From: DSWT01 sp049975385 | GTDB taxonomy: Bacteria; Chloroflexota; Anaerolineae; B4-G1; SLSP01 | Assembly: GCA_049975385.1 (NCBI GenBank) | Contig: JBNGDO010000040.1 | Location: forward strand, 1 to 34,093 | Direction: 5' to 3' | Length of the DNA: 34,093 bases | Shown: positions 7,793 to 16,108 of the stretch, in pieces | Position numbering within the stretch: position 1 is the first letter of the stretch | How the letters are laid out: each line of letters starts with the position of its first letter | Translations under genes and position numbers: made by a program | The notes under the pieces: model-generated | Databases searched by the model: none | Told to the model about the DNA's origin: nothing | Seen by the model: the letters and a program-made list of their open reading frames with translations, nothing else

Positions 7793-9019
7793 ATGGCAAC
7801 AGAAGAACTTGGGGCAGAAAAGACTGTCGTGATGTTTGGCGCAGGATGCGTGGGGCGGGGGTTCCTGGGGCAGCTTCTTAGCGAATCCGGCTACACGCTG
7901 ACCTTCGTGGAAATCGACGAACCGCTGATCGACGTGCTAAACGCGCGCCGGGCGTACACGCTGCGGCTGGTGGAGAACGATTGGAGCGAGGATCTCGTCA
8001 TTCCGGCGGCGCGAACGCTCTACTCACGGGCGGATGAGACGCTGGTGACGGCGTTAGCCGAAACCTCATTGGTGACGACGGCAGTAGGCGTCCGCTCGCT
8101 GCCCGATATCGCGCCGATCATCGCGGCAGGTATCGTCCGCCGCGCCAAACGCGACGTAGCTGCGCCACTCAACGTGCTGATCTGCGAGAATATGCAGGAC
8201 GCTTCGGCCACATTCCGGGGCATGGTCATAGCCCACGTCCCCACCCCGCTGCACGCTTATGCAGATGCCCACGTCGGCTTCGTAGACGTCGTCATCGGGC
8301 GCACGATCCCCAAACCCACACCGGAGATGCGGGCGGCAGACCGTAGCTTCATCATCGCTGACGCGTACAAGAAGCTGCCGGTAAACCGCCCGCGCTTCGT
8401 TGGCCCGCTGCCGGAGATCGTGGGGCTGATTGCCACCGACAACTTCACCGCCTACATCGAGCGCAAGCTCTATCTTCACAACTGCGGGCACGCGATCCTC
8501 GGCTATCTCGGCTACCGGCGCGGCCACAGGTTCAGCTACGAGGCGTTCGCAGACCCCGCCGTCCACGCTATTGTGGAACGTGCCTTTGCTGAAGTGCGCG
8601 CGGGATTCATGGGCGTGTACGCTATGGATGCCGCTGAAGTGGATGATTACATCGCAGAACTGCGCAAGAACTTCGCCAACCGAGCGCTGGCTGACACCGT
8701 CGTCCGCCTGGCGCGCGATCCGCTGCGCAAACTGGGGCCGAAAGAACGGTTGGTGGGCGCGGCGCGCTTGGTCGAGAAGGCCGGGGTGACGCCCGAGGCG
8801 CTCAGTCTCGCCATCGCCGCGGCTTACCGGTTCGATGACGCCGATGATCCACTGGCCGTCGAACTGCAACGCCTTATCACCGCCGAGGGGTTGGAAGCCG
8901 TTATGGCCAACGTCAGCGGCATCCAGCCCGCTGAGCCGTTGGGGAACCTGGTGCGAGAAAAATACCTCAGCGGCGGAACAGCGAAAACCGCTGCCGGTAA
9001 TTCCGCGCGCCCGGCGTGA
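7793..9019 (+). CDS. Mannitol-1-phosphate 5-dehydrogenase-like polyol dehydrogenase
   Basis: A 408-residue NAD-dependent long-chain polyol dehydrogenase; MtlD interconverts mannitol 1-phosphate and fructose 6-phosphate. Seen: an N-terminal Rossmann motif MFGAGCVGRGFLGQLL followed by an acidic residue after strand 2 (FVEIDE), favouring NAD, and the catalytic segment ERKLYLHNCGHAILGYLG in the second half, in which the lysine is the family's general base. The ATG at 7793 is chosen because AGGAG lies at 7780-7784 and the Rossmann motif follows at the usual distance; the frame is open to 7694, but that start would overlap yfhO. No mannitol PTS gene is nearby, so a different sugar or sugar-acid phosphate is possible (the tagaturonate/fructuronate reductases are relatives). 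Its last 53 bases overlap the 3' end of the opposite-strand gene. Confidence 0.8.
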   Translation: MATEELGAEKTVVMFGAGCVGRGFLGQLLSESGYTLTFVEIDEPLIDVLNARRAYTLRLVENDWSEDLVIPAARTLYSRADETLVTALAETSLVTTAVGVRSLPDIAPIIAAGIVRRAKRDVAAPLNVLICENMQDASATFRGMVIAHVPTPLHAYADAHVGFVDVVIGRTIPKPTPEMRAADRSFIIADAYKKLPVNRPRFVGPLPEIVGLIATDNFTAYIERKLYLHNCGHAILGYLGYRRGHRFSYEAFADPAVHAIVERAFAEVRAGFMGVYAMDAAEVDDYIAELRKNFANRALADTVVRLARDPLRKLGPKERLVGAARLVEKAGVTPEALSLAIAAAYRFDDADDPLAVELQRLITAEGLEAVMANVSGIQPAEPLGNLVREKYLSGGTAKTAAGNSARPA

Positions 9020-11447
9020 GGATATTGGGCGAATCCGCGCGCACCTGGTCGCCGGAGAGATGCGCGGGCGGATCGACGATCCAATCCTCCAGCGCGTCGT
9101 TGCTTCCCGTCCCGGTGAAGAGCGCGCCGTCGTCGCTGCCGAGCTTGCGGAACGGGCGGTCGAACGTCACCCCGTCCGCGAGGATGCCAAACGAGTACGG
9201 CGTGACCGCGTGTCCCTCGGCTGCAAAGTCGATACCAATATCGTCAGCGAAGTCAGACGTAGGACCGGGCGCTAACAGCGCGAGGTTGTCATCATTCGTC
9301 CCCAGGTTGAACCCCGGGTCCGTCGTCACATCGAGCGTGCCGTTGCCCACGTAAAACAGCAGCTTGCGATTGCGCGGATTTACGTCATCCGCCGGGAAAT
9401 AGCGGGCGTTGTTCTCGCTCTCCGTCGCCAGGATGAGGATGACGGTATTGCGCGACACCGCCGCCAGCGCGTCGATGTGCGGGAAAATAATCGACCCCTC
9501 GGCCGTCCCGGTTTTCGTGTCGTTGTCGGTGAGCCGCCAGCCGCGCAGATCGATGCCGTCGCGCTGCACGAGCAACTCGATCCAATCGCCCTCGATGGGC
9601 CGGTTGCCGGCACTGGCGTAGTACGTGCCGTTGTCGTTGATCCAGAATTCGTTGATCACGACGTCGTCAGGACGAGGCCCCTCCCCAGTCTCGGGGGGGA
9701 CTAAGGGGAGGAAAGGCGCGACGATCTGCTGTGGCGCGGTCACGGTCAGCGTGATATTCGTCGCCGTGGTTGGTTCGCCGTCGTCCGGTACGAGCGTCCA
9801 CCCCGTGAAGCCGAACCCGGATGCGGGGACTGCGGTGAACTGCACCGGCGCGCCGGAGAAGATGTCGCCCTGCCACGCGCCGCCCTCGGTCGCCAAACGC
9901 ACGCCCTCCATGTACACGTACCCGGCCTCCGGCGGCGACACCTCAATTTGTAGCGGCGTGACCGCGCCCACCGGCAACAGCGCAGCGATATGCTGCATTA
10001 CCTGCACCGGCCGGTTGGCGGCAAAATCGGCCAGGTAAGCCGCGACGCTGTCTTCCCATAAAAATGGCGAGGGCCAGCGCGCCTCCTCATACTTAATATC
10101 GGCGCGCAGCGACGCGGCGAGCGCCTCCGCCCGGCGCTGCACAACCTGTGCGTCGAGCGTCGTGTTGAGCAGCGTCGTCATCCGCCGGGTGAACTGTGCC
10201 CGGTAGCCCGGATTGGCGAGCAGCGCGCTCAACAGGATCGTGAAATCGGCGTTGGTCTCGTGGAACAGCGCAGCATCCGCCCGCGAGGCGAAGTCCTGGC
10301 TGCCACCCCCGTACAGGAAAAACCACGGCCCATCCGGCGGATGCGCGGCGTACAGCTCGGATGTGGGAAAACCGAAATACAGGTGCAACACGGCCCAATC
10401 GGTCAGGCTATTCAGATCGACCTGCGCGGCGACGTAGGCGAAGTTGTCCGGGTCTGCTAGGTCGTTTTCTTCCACCCAATCCACCAGATCGTCCCAGGCA
10501 TCGTCGCTGCCCTCGCGCTGGCGACCATCCTGCACGAGATCGGCCCCGGTGTGGCCCAGGTTGAGGTCCAGAAAAAAGCGGGTGATGCGCTCGCTCAAGC
10601 GATACAAGCCCCAACTCTCGCCGTTGAGAAAGAGGTGCACGAACTGTCCTTGCGCCGCGTGCAGGCCCATACCGGTTGCCACGTCTGCCACCAGTTGATC
10701 GCGGAAGAACGTCCACTGCCCGGCGCGGTCGCCGGTCTGCAACAAGAGCCGTTTGTACGTCTGCTCGCTGTCAGGCTGCTGGGGATGCTGCGCAAAAAGC
10801 TGGTACTCCAACCGCGCGGCGTCGTATTCGCTGCGAAAGTACAACCGCAACGATTGCTTCGCCGCACCGGCGGGATCCGTGCCATTGATACGCAAACCGG
10901 CGGGCATCGCAAAGCCGTCTGGCGACCCGCCAGGCACGATGTAGTGCACGACCACCGGGCGCTCCCAATCATCTCCGCGCCCCCACGTGTTGGCGAAAAT
11001 GCCCCGATCAGCGTCCCACAAATCAGCGGGCGCGGCGATGAGCGAAACGATGGGGAGATTGCTTGAGACGCCCATCACGTAAGTCGCGCTGCGCGCAGGG
11101 CCGGGGACGCCGTCCACGATTTCGACGGCGCGGATGACGACTACACGCGGCGAGGCGACATCGAGGCGCAGAGGACGGTCGTACAGCAAGCCGACTTCCG
11201 CCGTGGGCAAGGTCCCGTCGGTGGTGTAGACAATCTGCCCCTGCGGATGCGTCCCCCGCAGCGCCACGCGGATGCTGCGACGATAGACGCCCGGCGGCGG
11301 CGAAAACGTCACTACGCGCGCGCCGGAGACGGCGTCCAGATCATCCGTCAGACGACCGGGCAACCACTCCATCACCCCCAACAACGCCGCCGCCACAAAG
11401 AACAGCGCAATCAAAGGCGAGAATCTGCGCACACCTTCAGTCTCCAT
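8967..11447 (-). CDS. Secreted CotH-family protein with chitobiase-like, InlB-like and lamin-tail domains
   Basis: An 826-residue exported protein. Residues 10-30 are a signal anchor. Residues about 45-125 match the chitobiase/hexosaminidase C-terminal-type domain (VTFSPPPGVY ... IVYTTDGTLPT). Residues about 130-490 are a CotH domain (KQSLRLYFRSEYDAARLEYQLF; VHLFLNGESWGLYRLSERIT). Residues 500-570 resemble a bacterial InlB-type repeat (GFTGWTLVPDDG). From 595 comes a lamin-tail-type domain (DVVINEFWIND ... GDWIELLVQRDGIDLRGWRLTDND). CotH proteins are atypical secreted kinases. Here the segment where relatives have an acidic W-D-x-D/E motif reads FFLYGGGSQDFAS (about 377-389), so activity may be lost. 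The ATG is at 11445-11447, four bases after the lipoprotein stop, so it belongs to the VTC/CotH operon. Its 3' end overlaps the convergent gene by 53 bases. Confidence 0.8.
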   Translation of the reverse strand: METEGVRRFSPLIALFFVAAALLGVMEWLPGRLTDDLDAVSGARVVTFSPPPGVYRRSIRVALRGTHPQGQIVYTTDGTLPTAEVGLLYDRPLRLDVASPRVVVIRAVEIVDGVPGPARSATYVMGVSSNLPIVSLIAAPADLWDADRGIFANTWGRGDDWERPVVVHYIVPGGSPDGFAMPAGLRINGTDPAGAAKQSLRLYFRSEYDAARLEYQLFAQHPQQPDSEQTYKRLLLQTGDRAGQWTFFRDQLVADVATGMGLHAAQGQFVHLFLNGESWGLYRLSERITRFFLDLNLGHTGADLVQDGRQREGSDDAWDDLVDWVEENDLADPDNFAYVAAQVDLNSLTDWAVLHLYFGFPTSELYAAHPPDGPWFFLYGGGSQDFASRADAALFHETNADFTILLSALLANPGYRAQFTRRMTTLLNTTLDAQVVQRRAEALAASLRADIKYEEARWPSPFLWEDSVAAYLADFAANRPVQVMQHIAALLPVGAVTPLQIEVSPPEAGYVYMEGVRLATEGGAWQGDIFSGAPVQFTAVPASGFGFTGWTLVPDDGEPTTATNITLTVTAPQQIVAPFLPLVPPETGEGPRPDDVVINEFWINDNGTYYASAGNRPIEGDWIELLVQRDGIDLRGWRLTDNDTKTGTAEGSIIFPHIDALAAVSRNTVILILATESENNARYFPADDVNPRNRKLLFYVGNGTLDVTTDPGFNLGTNDDNLALLAPGPTSDFADDIGIDFAAEGHAVTPYSFGILADGVTFDRPFRKLGSDDGALFTGTGSNDALEDWIVDPPAHLSGDQVRADSPNILTPGARNYRQRFSLFRR

Positions 11448-11451
11448 AACG

Positions 11452-12711
11452 CTACCGCACTTTCACTACACGAAGCTCGATGCGACCATCGGGCAAAGGT
11501 ACACCCGCCTGCGCATCCGTTGCTTCCAGGCGTGTACCCGTTTCAGCGTCGTACATCCCCATTGCCAGCGTATAGTCGCCGCGCGCCGTGCCGGCATCGA
11601 GTTCCAGGATGTGCGCGTCGCGGATGTACTGGCCCGCTTCCCATTGCGCCGTCGGATACGTCCACCAGACCGGCTTGCCGTCGGCCTGCGTAACGGCAGC
11701 GCCCGCAGCATCCAGCAGGTGAACGAAGACCGTATAATCGCCGGGAACGGCAGCGCGCGCGTGCCAATACAGCGTGACGCGGAACGCATCGCCCGGCGCA
11801 ACGCGCTCCGGCGCGTCGTAGCCGACCAGCGATATCGCCTCGCCGAGCGACCACGCGCCTTCGCTCTCCGGCGTCGGGGGCACGCGCGCCACCTCCGGTG
11901 GACGGGAAAGCGTCGTCAGCGGCAGATTCTCGCGGCCCACCAGCGCGCCGCTGCGCCGGTAGAGCGTGAACGTGAGGACGTAGTCGCCATACGGTAGATT
12001 GTCCGGCACAGCCAGCACATAGCGCGAAGTTACGTCGTCCCCATCGCGGCGCAGGTCGACCGGGAGGCCGCCCTCCAGCGTGTGCTCGACTTGCGCGTGC
12101 AAGTCATCGCCAGCAACATCCACCAAGCGCAACACGAGCCGGTGTGCGTCGGGAAGTGCGAAGAGGTCGCCGCGCCAGGCCAGCGTGACGTAAAGCGGTT
12201 CGCCCGGGATCAAGCGTTGCCGGTTGACACGCACCGCGTAGAGGTCCAACCCGGTTCCGTCGAGGGGATGCTCCACCGGTCGCCACTCGCCGAGATCGAA
12301 GGGAGACGGCATGTAACCATAGATGCGCAAAAGTATCAGGCCGTCGCCGGAAACAGAAAGGGTATCGAGAAAACGGTAATGCTCCTGAAACCAGGGGTGT
12401 GCTCGCACACCATCCCAGGCCACACCGGGCCAGGCAACGACATAATCGGGAAGCTCGGTGCGCAGTGTTGCCAACAATGCCTCGGCATCAGCACCCTTCG
12501 GCAACGCAGCCAACGGATGAGCAGTCAAACGCTGCGCCACCGTCTCCGGCACCGCCACCCGCTCCGACGGCAACGCGTGTGTATCCAGCCAACTCCCCAC
12601 TGCAATGTAAGCCTCATCCGTGTACCGCGCGCCACATCCTGCGAGGAACAACAGCAATGCGCAAAACGTGATGCGTGATACATGATACGTGATACGTAAT
12701 GCGTAATTCAC
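11452..12711 (-). CDS. Lipoprotein with repeated beta-sandwich modules
   Basis: A 419-residue predicted lipoprotein: FCALLLFLAGC is a clean lipobox, with Cys at about residue 26. The body has two or three beta modules. The last (about 285-400) reads ISLVGYDAPERVAPGDAFRV, TLYWHARA, DYTVFVHLLDAAGA, YTLAMGMYD, the same module found at the C-termini of the two GT39 proteins. No enzyme motif is seen, so a ligand-binding or structural surface role is inferred from layout only. Odd: the start codon (GTG at 12709-12711) and the signal peptide n-region (NYALRITYHVSRIT) lie inside a tandem 7-bp repeat, and no Shine-Dalgarno site is visible because an 8-bp repeat fills the upstream gap. It lies between the two CotH genes. 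Confidence 0.7.
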   Translation of the reverse strand: MNYALRITYHVSRITFCALLLFLAGCGARYTDEAYIAVGSWLDTHALPSERVAVPETVAQRLTAHPLAALPKGADAEALLATLRTELPDYVVAWPGVAWDGVRAHPWFQEHYRFLDTLSVSGDGLILLRIYGYMPSPFDLGEWRPVEHPLDGTGLDLYAVRVNRQRLIPGEPLYVTLAWRGDLFALPDAHRLVLRLVDVAGDDLHAQVEHTLEGGLPVDLRRDGDDVTSRYVLAVPDNLPYGDYVLTFTLYRRSGALVGRENLPLTTLSRPPEVARVPPTPESEGAWSLGEAISLVGYDAPERVAPGDAFRVTLYWHARAAVPGDYTVFVHLLDAAGAAVTQADGKPVWWTYPTAQWEAGQYIRDAHILELDAGTARGDYTLAMGMYDAETGTRLEATDAQAGVPLPDGRIELRVVKVR

Positions 12712-12752
12712 AATTCACCCATTCGCCGATTCGCTCATTCGCTGATTCGCTA
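12668..12752. repeat. 7-bp then 8-bp array at the start of the lipoprotein gene
   Basis: Seven heptamers (GTGATGC, GTGATAC, ATGATAC, GTGATAC, GTAATGC, GTAATTC, ACAATTC; 12668-12716), then octamers of the ATTCGCTG type up to the stop codon of the CotH gene. The GTG start codon of the lipoprotein lies inside it. Confidence 0.88.
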
Positions 12753-15428
12753 ACGCCACTTCTCGTACAGCGCCTCGACGTCCACGTCAACACCCCAGAT
12801 GCGCGCGCCGTCCAGGTCGATCCAACTGCCGGTTTGCACCAGCGTGTGCTGTTCCGCCGGCACGTCGACGAAGGTGATGCCCTCTGCCGTGATCGACGCC
12901 GGGCCGTAGGAAGGTTTCTTGATATAGGCGGCCAATCCGGCGATACGGATGTCCTCCAATGTTACATCTGAGATATGCGCCTGCGATAGGTCTTTGCTTG
13001 CCATCCCAAAATCGGCGTTTGTGATGAAGACATGCTCGGCAGTGAGAGAGCTCATCTCACCCACCGACAAGCCCTTGTCGCCCAGGTTAATCATCCGCAC
13101 GTCGCGCACGTGAACATCGGAGCCGCTCACGTCGATTGCATCCGCACCGATGTCGTGGAAGGCGCAGCGTTCGATCACACCTTGCGTGAAATCGCCGTCG
13201 AACGCATCAGAGGATGTGCCGGAGAACTCGGAATCCACGAACTCGAAATGCGCGCGGATGACATTGAGGCCATCCTCAGCGCGCGTGCGCAGGATGCGGC
13301 TGTGATCCAATCGCAGGGGGCTGCGATAGAAGGTAATACCACCGGTCATCACCCAGCCCTCGCGATCAATCGCATCGGTGTCCTCAACGGTGACGTAACG
13401 CCACAGCGAGGGCTGTCCGGCGTCGATGACGACGATTCCGCGCCATTTTTCGCCTTGCGGGCGCAAAACGACCGGTGCATCTTCAGCACCCTCGAAAATC
13501 AGTGGGCCGGTTGCCAGCAGGAAGTTTTCAGGGCCAAAGGCAAGCGTTGTTCCCGGCGCAAGGCGCAGGCCGTAGCCGTCAGGCAGCAGTAGATTGCCCT
13601 CCACGTCCCACACGCCGGGCGGAATGGTTAACGTTCGTGCATCGGAAGATTCGCGCAGGAAAGGATGTTTCGCCAGCGCCTCGGCCAACGTCGGCTGCGC
13701 GGGGCGCGGCCCGGCAATGACCGGCAACGGGTAGGCCGCAATCACCGGCTGCGTGACGGTCTGCGTCAGTCCCAACAAGCGAGTTTCCAGGGACAAAGTC
13801 TCAGTATGCGTCGCATGGGAAGCCCATACCGTCGCCGGAATCTCGAAGCGCGCGTAGGGCATAAATGTGGCGTCGAGCGGCAACGGGCGCAACGCCACGG
13901 CACTATCAATCTCTGCCACGCGCTCAGAAGCCACCACGTTCCACTCATGCGCTGGGAGCAGCGTCTCGTCGACGCGCAACCCCACCACTTCGACCGGAAA
14001 ATCGAGCAAGTTGCCGACGTGCAACGTCAACGCGTCCGTGAGCGCGCCGGCAGGCACGTGAACGTAGGTCATCTGCAAGGGCGAGAGCATTTCGCGCAGC
14101 GAGGCCTGACGCTGCGCCAGATACGTCCAGGGCGTGTCGAGTACGCCACGCCCGTCCGCTGTCTGTTGATCGCCAAACTCCGGCGACAGTGCTGCGCGCA
14201 GGGTTTCAAGCTCCGCGCCGAAGCGCTGTTCCAAAAACGTCAGGTAATCCGGCTGGCTGAATTGCCACAGATAGCGCGTGTAGGCTTGCTGTAGGGCGAC
14301 ATCATCGTAGGCGATGGCCTTGCGCAATCCTCTGAGTAAATTCACGTCAATGGCGCCGGTCTCGGCAAGCGGTTGCGCATCGAAACCGATCGGCTCCAGG
14401 CGCGACGTAACCGGGTTGTAGTAGAAGCGGAGATTGTGCCAGATCAGCGCGTGCTGCGCACCCCACACGTCGCTCAGCGCCAGGAATTTGGCGAGCGTCT
14501 CGACGTCGAAGACCTGTGAAGCAGCCTGCTCTCCCGTCTCCAGCGCTCGCAATTTGCCTGCGGCAGCATCGCGCTGTGCGGAGAGCGCGGGGCTGGCATC
14601 AACCCGGCCCGATTCAAACTCATCGATCATGTGAAAATTCATCACGCCACGCGGTGTGACAAGATCGTTATCGTAGGCCGCCCAATACTCCCACAGCAAA
14701 TCCTCGTCGTAGCGGATGACGACGCCCTCGCGACGTTGCTGGGATTCAAGCAACTCTTTAGCAAAACTCTCCTCGACGGCGTAAATGCCCTTGTATTCGC
14801 CATTGACCACACCGTGCACGAACCAGTAGCGCACGCCCAGAACACCCTCGGCGCGCAGGTTTTCCAGATACAACCACTCGTTGAGATAGGTGCGCGTCGA
14901 GGGATCTTGCAACGAGAAAACCCGTATTCCCTCGAAATACGTCCCACTCTCCGTACGGATGCGAAACGACCACTTGTCGTGGGCAAAGTGATCGGCCCAA
15001 TCGCCTTTGAGACGCAACTCCACAGGGATCACGTCACCATGCCAGCGCAGCGTCGCAGGCACGAAGTCGGTGCCATCCGCCAGCAGAATCCATCGCTTCA
15101 ACGCCTCCTGGCGTTTGGCCTCGATCTGGGCGAAGTCGTCAGGCGCGATGTCGATGTAGAGCGTTTCCAGCAGGTCGCCGAGATCGGGCGCAGTCGGCGT
15201 GGGCGTGGGAGGCGGCGTGGATGTGGGCGCGAGCGATGTCGGGGCGGCAGGCGCGACAGTCGCTTGAACCGAGGAAGAGGTGGGGACAAGTGATGGCAAA
15301 ACGATCCAGGCCGTCAAACCGCCCGCCGCAAACGCGAGCAACAATAGCGTCAAAAGCACTGGCGGGCGCGAGAACACGCCTCCGGACGTGCGTCCGGCGT
15401 CTTCCCGGGGTCGAACGCGTGTTTTCAT
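12750..15428 (-). CDS. CotH-kinase domain protein with C-terminal right-handed beta-helix
   Basis: An 892-residue membrane-anchored protein. Hydrophobic anchor 23-45; Pro/Thr linker about 50-82; CotH domain about 88-480 with likely catalytic residues in LRLKGDWADHFAHDKWSFRI (Lys141, Lys152), EYKGIYAVEESF (Glu219) and RLEPIGFDAQPL (Asp350); a beta-rich middle; and a parallel beta-helix from about 610 (repeated short turns such as DGLNVIRAHFEFVDSEF and GADAIDVSGSDVHVRDV). Spore-coat CotH is a secreted protein kinase, and the retained Lys/Glu/Asp set suggests this copy is active. The ATG overlaps the VTC stop codon (ATGA, 15425-15428), so translation is probably coupled. CotH, VTC and DUF4956 genes often occur together in bacteria. 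The beta-helix may bind a surface polysaccharide (inference). Confidence 0.85.
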   Translation of the reverse strand: MKTRVRPREDAGRTSGGVFSRPPVLLTLLLLAFAAGGLTAWIVLPSLVPTSSSVQATVAPAAPTSLAPTSTPPPTPTPTAPDLGDLLETLYIDIAPDDFAQIEAKRQEALKRWILLADGTDFVPATLRWHGDVIPVELRLKGDWADHFAHDKWSFRIRTESGTYFEGIRVFSLQDPSTRTYLNEWLYLENLRAEGVLGVRYWFVHGVVNGEYKGIYAVEESFAKELLESQQRREGVVIRYDEDLLWEYWAAYDNDLVTPRGVMNFHMIDEFESGRVDASPALSAQRDAAAGKLRALETGEQAASQVFDVETLAKFLALSDVWGAQHALIWHNLRFYYNPVTSRLEPIGFDAQPLAETGAIDVNLLRGLRKAIAYDDVALQQAYTRYLWQFSQPDYLTFLEQRFGAELETLRAALSPEFGDQQTADGRGVLDTPWTYLAQRQASLREMLSPLQMTYVHVPAGALTDALTLHVGNLLDFPVEVVGLRVDETLLPAHEWNVVASERVAEIDSAVALRPLPLDATFMPYARFEIPATVWASHATHTETLSLETRLLGLTQTVTQPVIAAYPLPVIAGPRPAQPTLAEALAKHPFLRESSDARTLTIPPGVWDVEGNLLLPDGYGLRLAPGTTLAFGPENFLLATGPLIFEGAEDAPVVLRPQGEKWRGIVVIDAGQPSLWRYVTVEDTDAIDREGWVMTGGITFYRSPLRLDHSRILRTRAEDGLNVIRAHFEFVDSEFSGTSSDAFDGDFTQGVIERCAFHDIGADAIDVSGSDVHVRDVRMINLGDKGLSVGEMSSLTAEHVFITNADFGMASKDLSQAHISDVTLEDIRIAGLAAYIKKPSYGPASITAEGITFVDVPAEQHTLVQTGSWIDLDGARIWGVDVDVEALYEKWR

Positions 15429-16108
15429 GCCATTATTCCCTGAACGTACTTCGAAAACCGATCCACCGGCACGGGGAAACCCGCCAAGGCATCCGAAAGC
15501 CGCCGGTAATCCGTGTCATCGGGAGCTGCCTTCAGCTCAACGACGATAGAGGTAGCCATATGCGCACGGCGCGTCAAGTTCGGACACGCCACTGCGCGTT
15601 GATCGTATGCCCGCAATGCCGTGTCAATCGTCAGCCGGATCGCTTCATCCGGCGTAGCGTAATACGCGCGCCAGTAGTGGTTGATGAGCGTGGGGACAGC
15701 GAACACATCAAGCCATTGGTGCGCCTCTGGCACTGCAGCGGCCCGCAGATTGCGCGTCATAGCACGCCACGTCATCCTGGCAAGATCAAACTCACCTTCG
15801 ACTGGAACGATCTCCTTCCAACCGGCCATACCCTGCTTGCGCTTGCGCTCGAGGTTGCCGCCCACAACGCGACCGGTATCCCGGCCATACCAACGCAACC
15901 GCAACTTCTCCCGCTCGCTGATGCCGCTGAGATTGGCGTTGAGGCTGTCGTAGCGCCCCGTATCGAAGTAGACGTTGTTCACCTGGCGGGGAGGATAGGT
16001 CACGCGCCACTGCGCCGGATGCAACCACACCCACGCTTTCACATCCGCCAACCAATGTGCGGGAAGCGGGATTTTAACTTCGTAGCGGGGAGGCGTCAGG
16101 GTGCGCAC
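15425..16108 (-). CDS. VTC-domain protein, polyphosphate polymerase-like
   Basis: A 227-residue single VTC domain. The yeast Vtc4 domain makes polyphosphate from ATP inside a triphosphate-tunnel barrel lined by basic residues. The pattern is present: RYEVKIPL (Glu10, Lys12), VYFDTGRYDSL, REKLRLRWYG (Arg66-Arg72), LERKRKQGMAGWKE (Glu87, Lys89, Lys91), EAIRLTIDT (Arg158), IVVELKA (Glu/Lys about 191-193) and RFSKYVQG at the C-terminus. No transmembrane segment is seen, so it should face the cytoplasm. The start is GTG at 16106-16108, abutting the upstream DUF4956 stop without a spacer; the stop overlaps the CotH ATG. It is the middle gene of a DUF4956-VTC-CotH operon. Direct activity is inferred from the family. 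Confidence 0.88.
   Translation of the reverse strand: MRTLTPPRYEVKIPLPAHWLADVKAWVWLHPAQWRVTYPPRQVNNVYFDTGRYDSLNANLSGISEREKLRLRWYGRDTGRVVGGNLERKRKQGMAGWKEIVPVEGEFDLARMTWRAMTRNLRAAAVPEAHQWLDVFAVPTLINHYWRAYYATPDEAIRLTIDTALRAYDQRAVACPNLTRRAHMATSIVVELKAAPDDTDYRRLSDALAGFPVPVDRFSKYVQGIMA

Noticed and set aside
8066..8869. 267-residue minus-strand open frame within the polyol dehydrogenase gene
   Set aside because: The plus-strand frame has a clear Rossmann motif, catalytic segment and ribosome site; the antisense product matches nothing recognisable.
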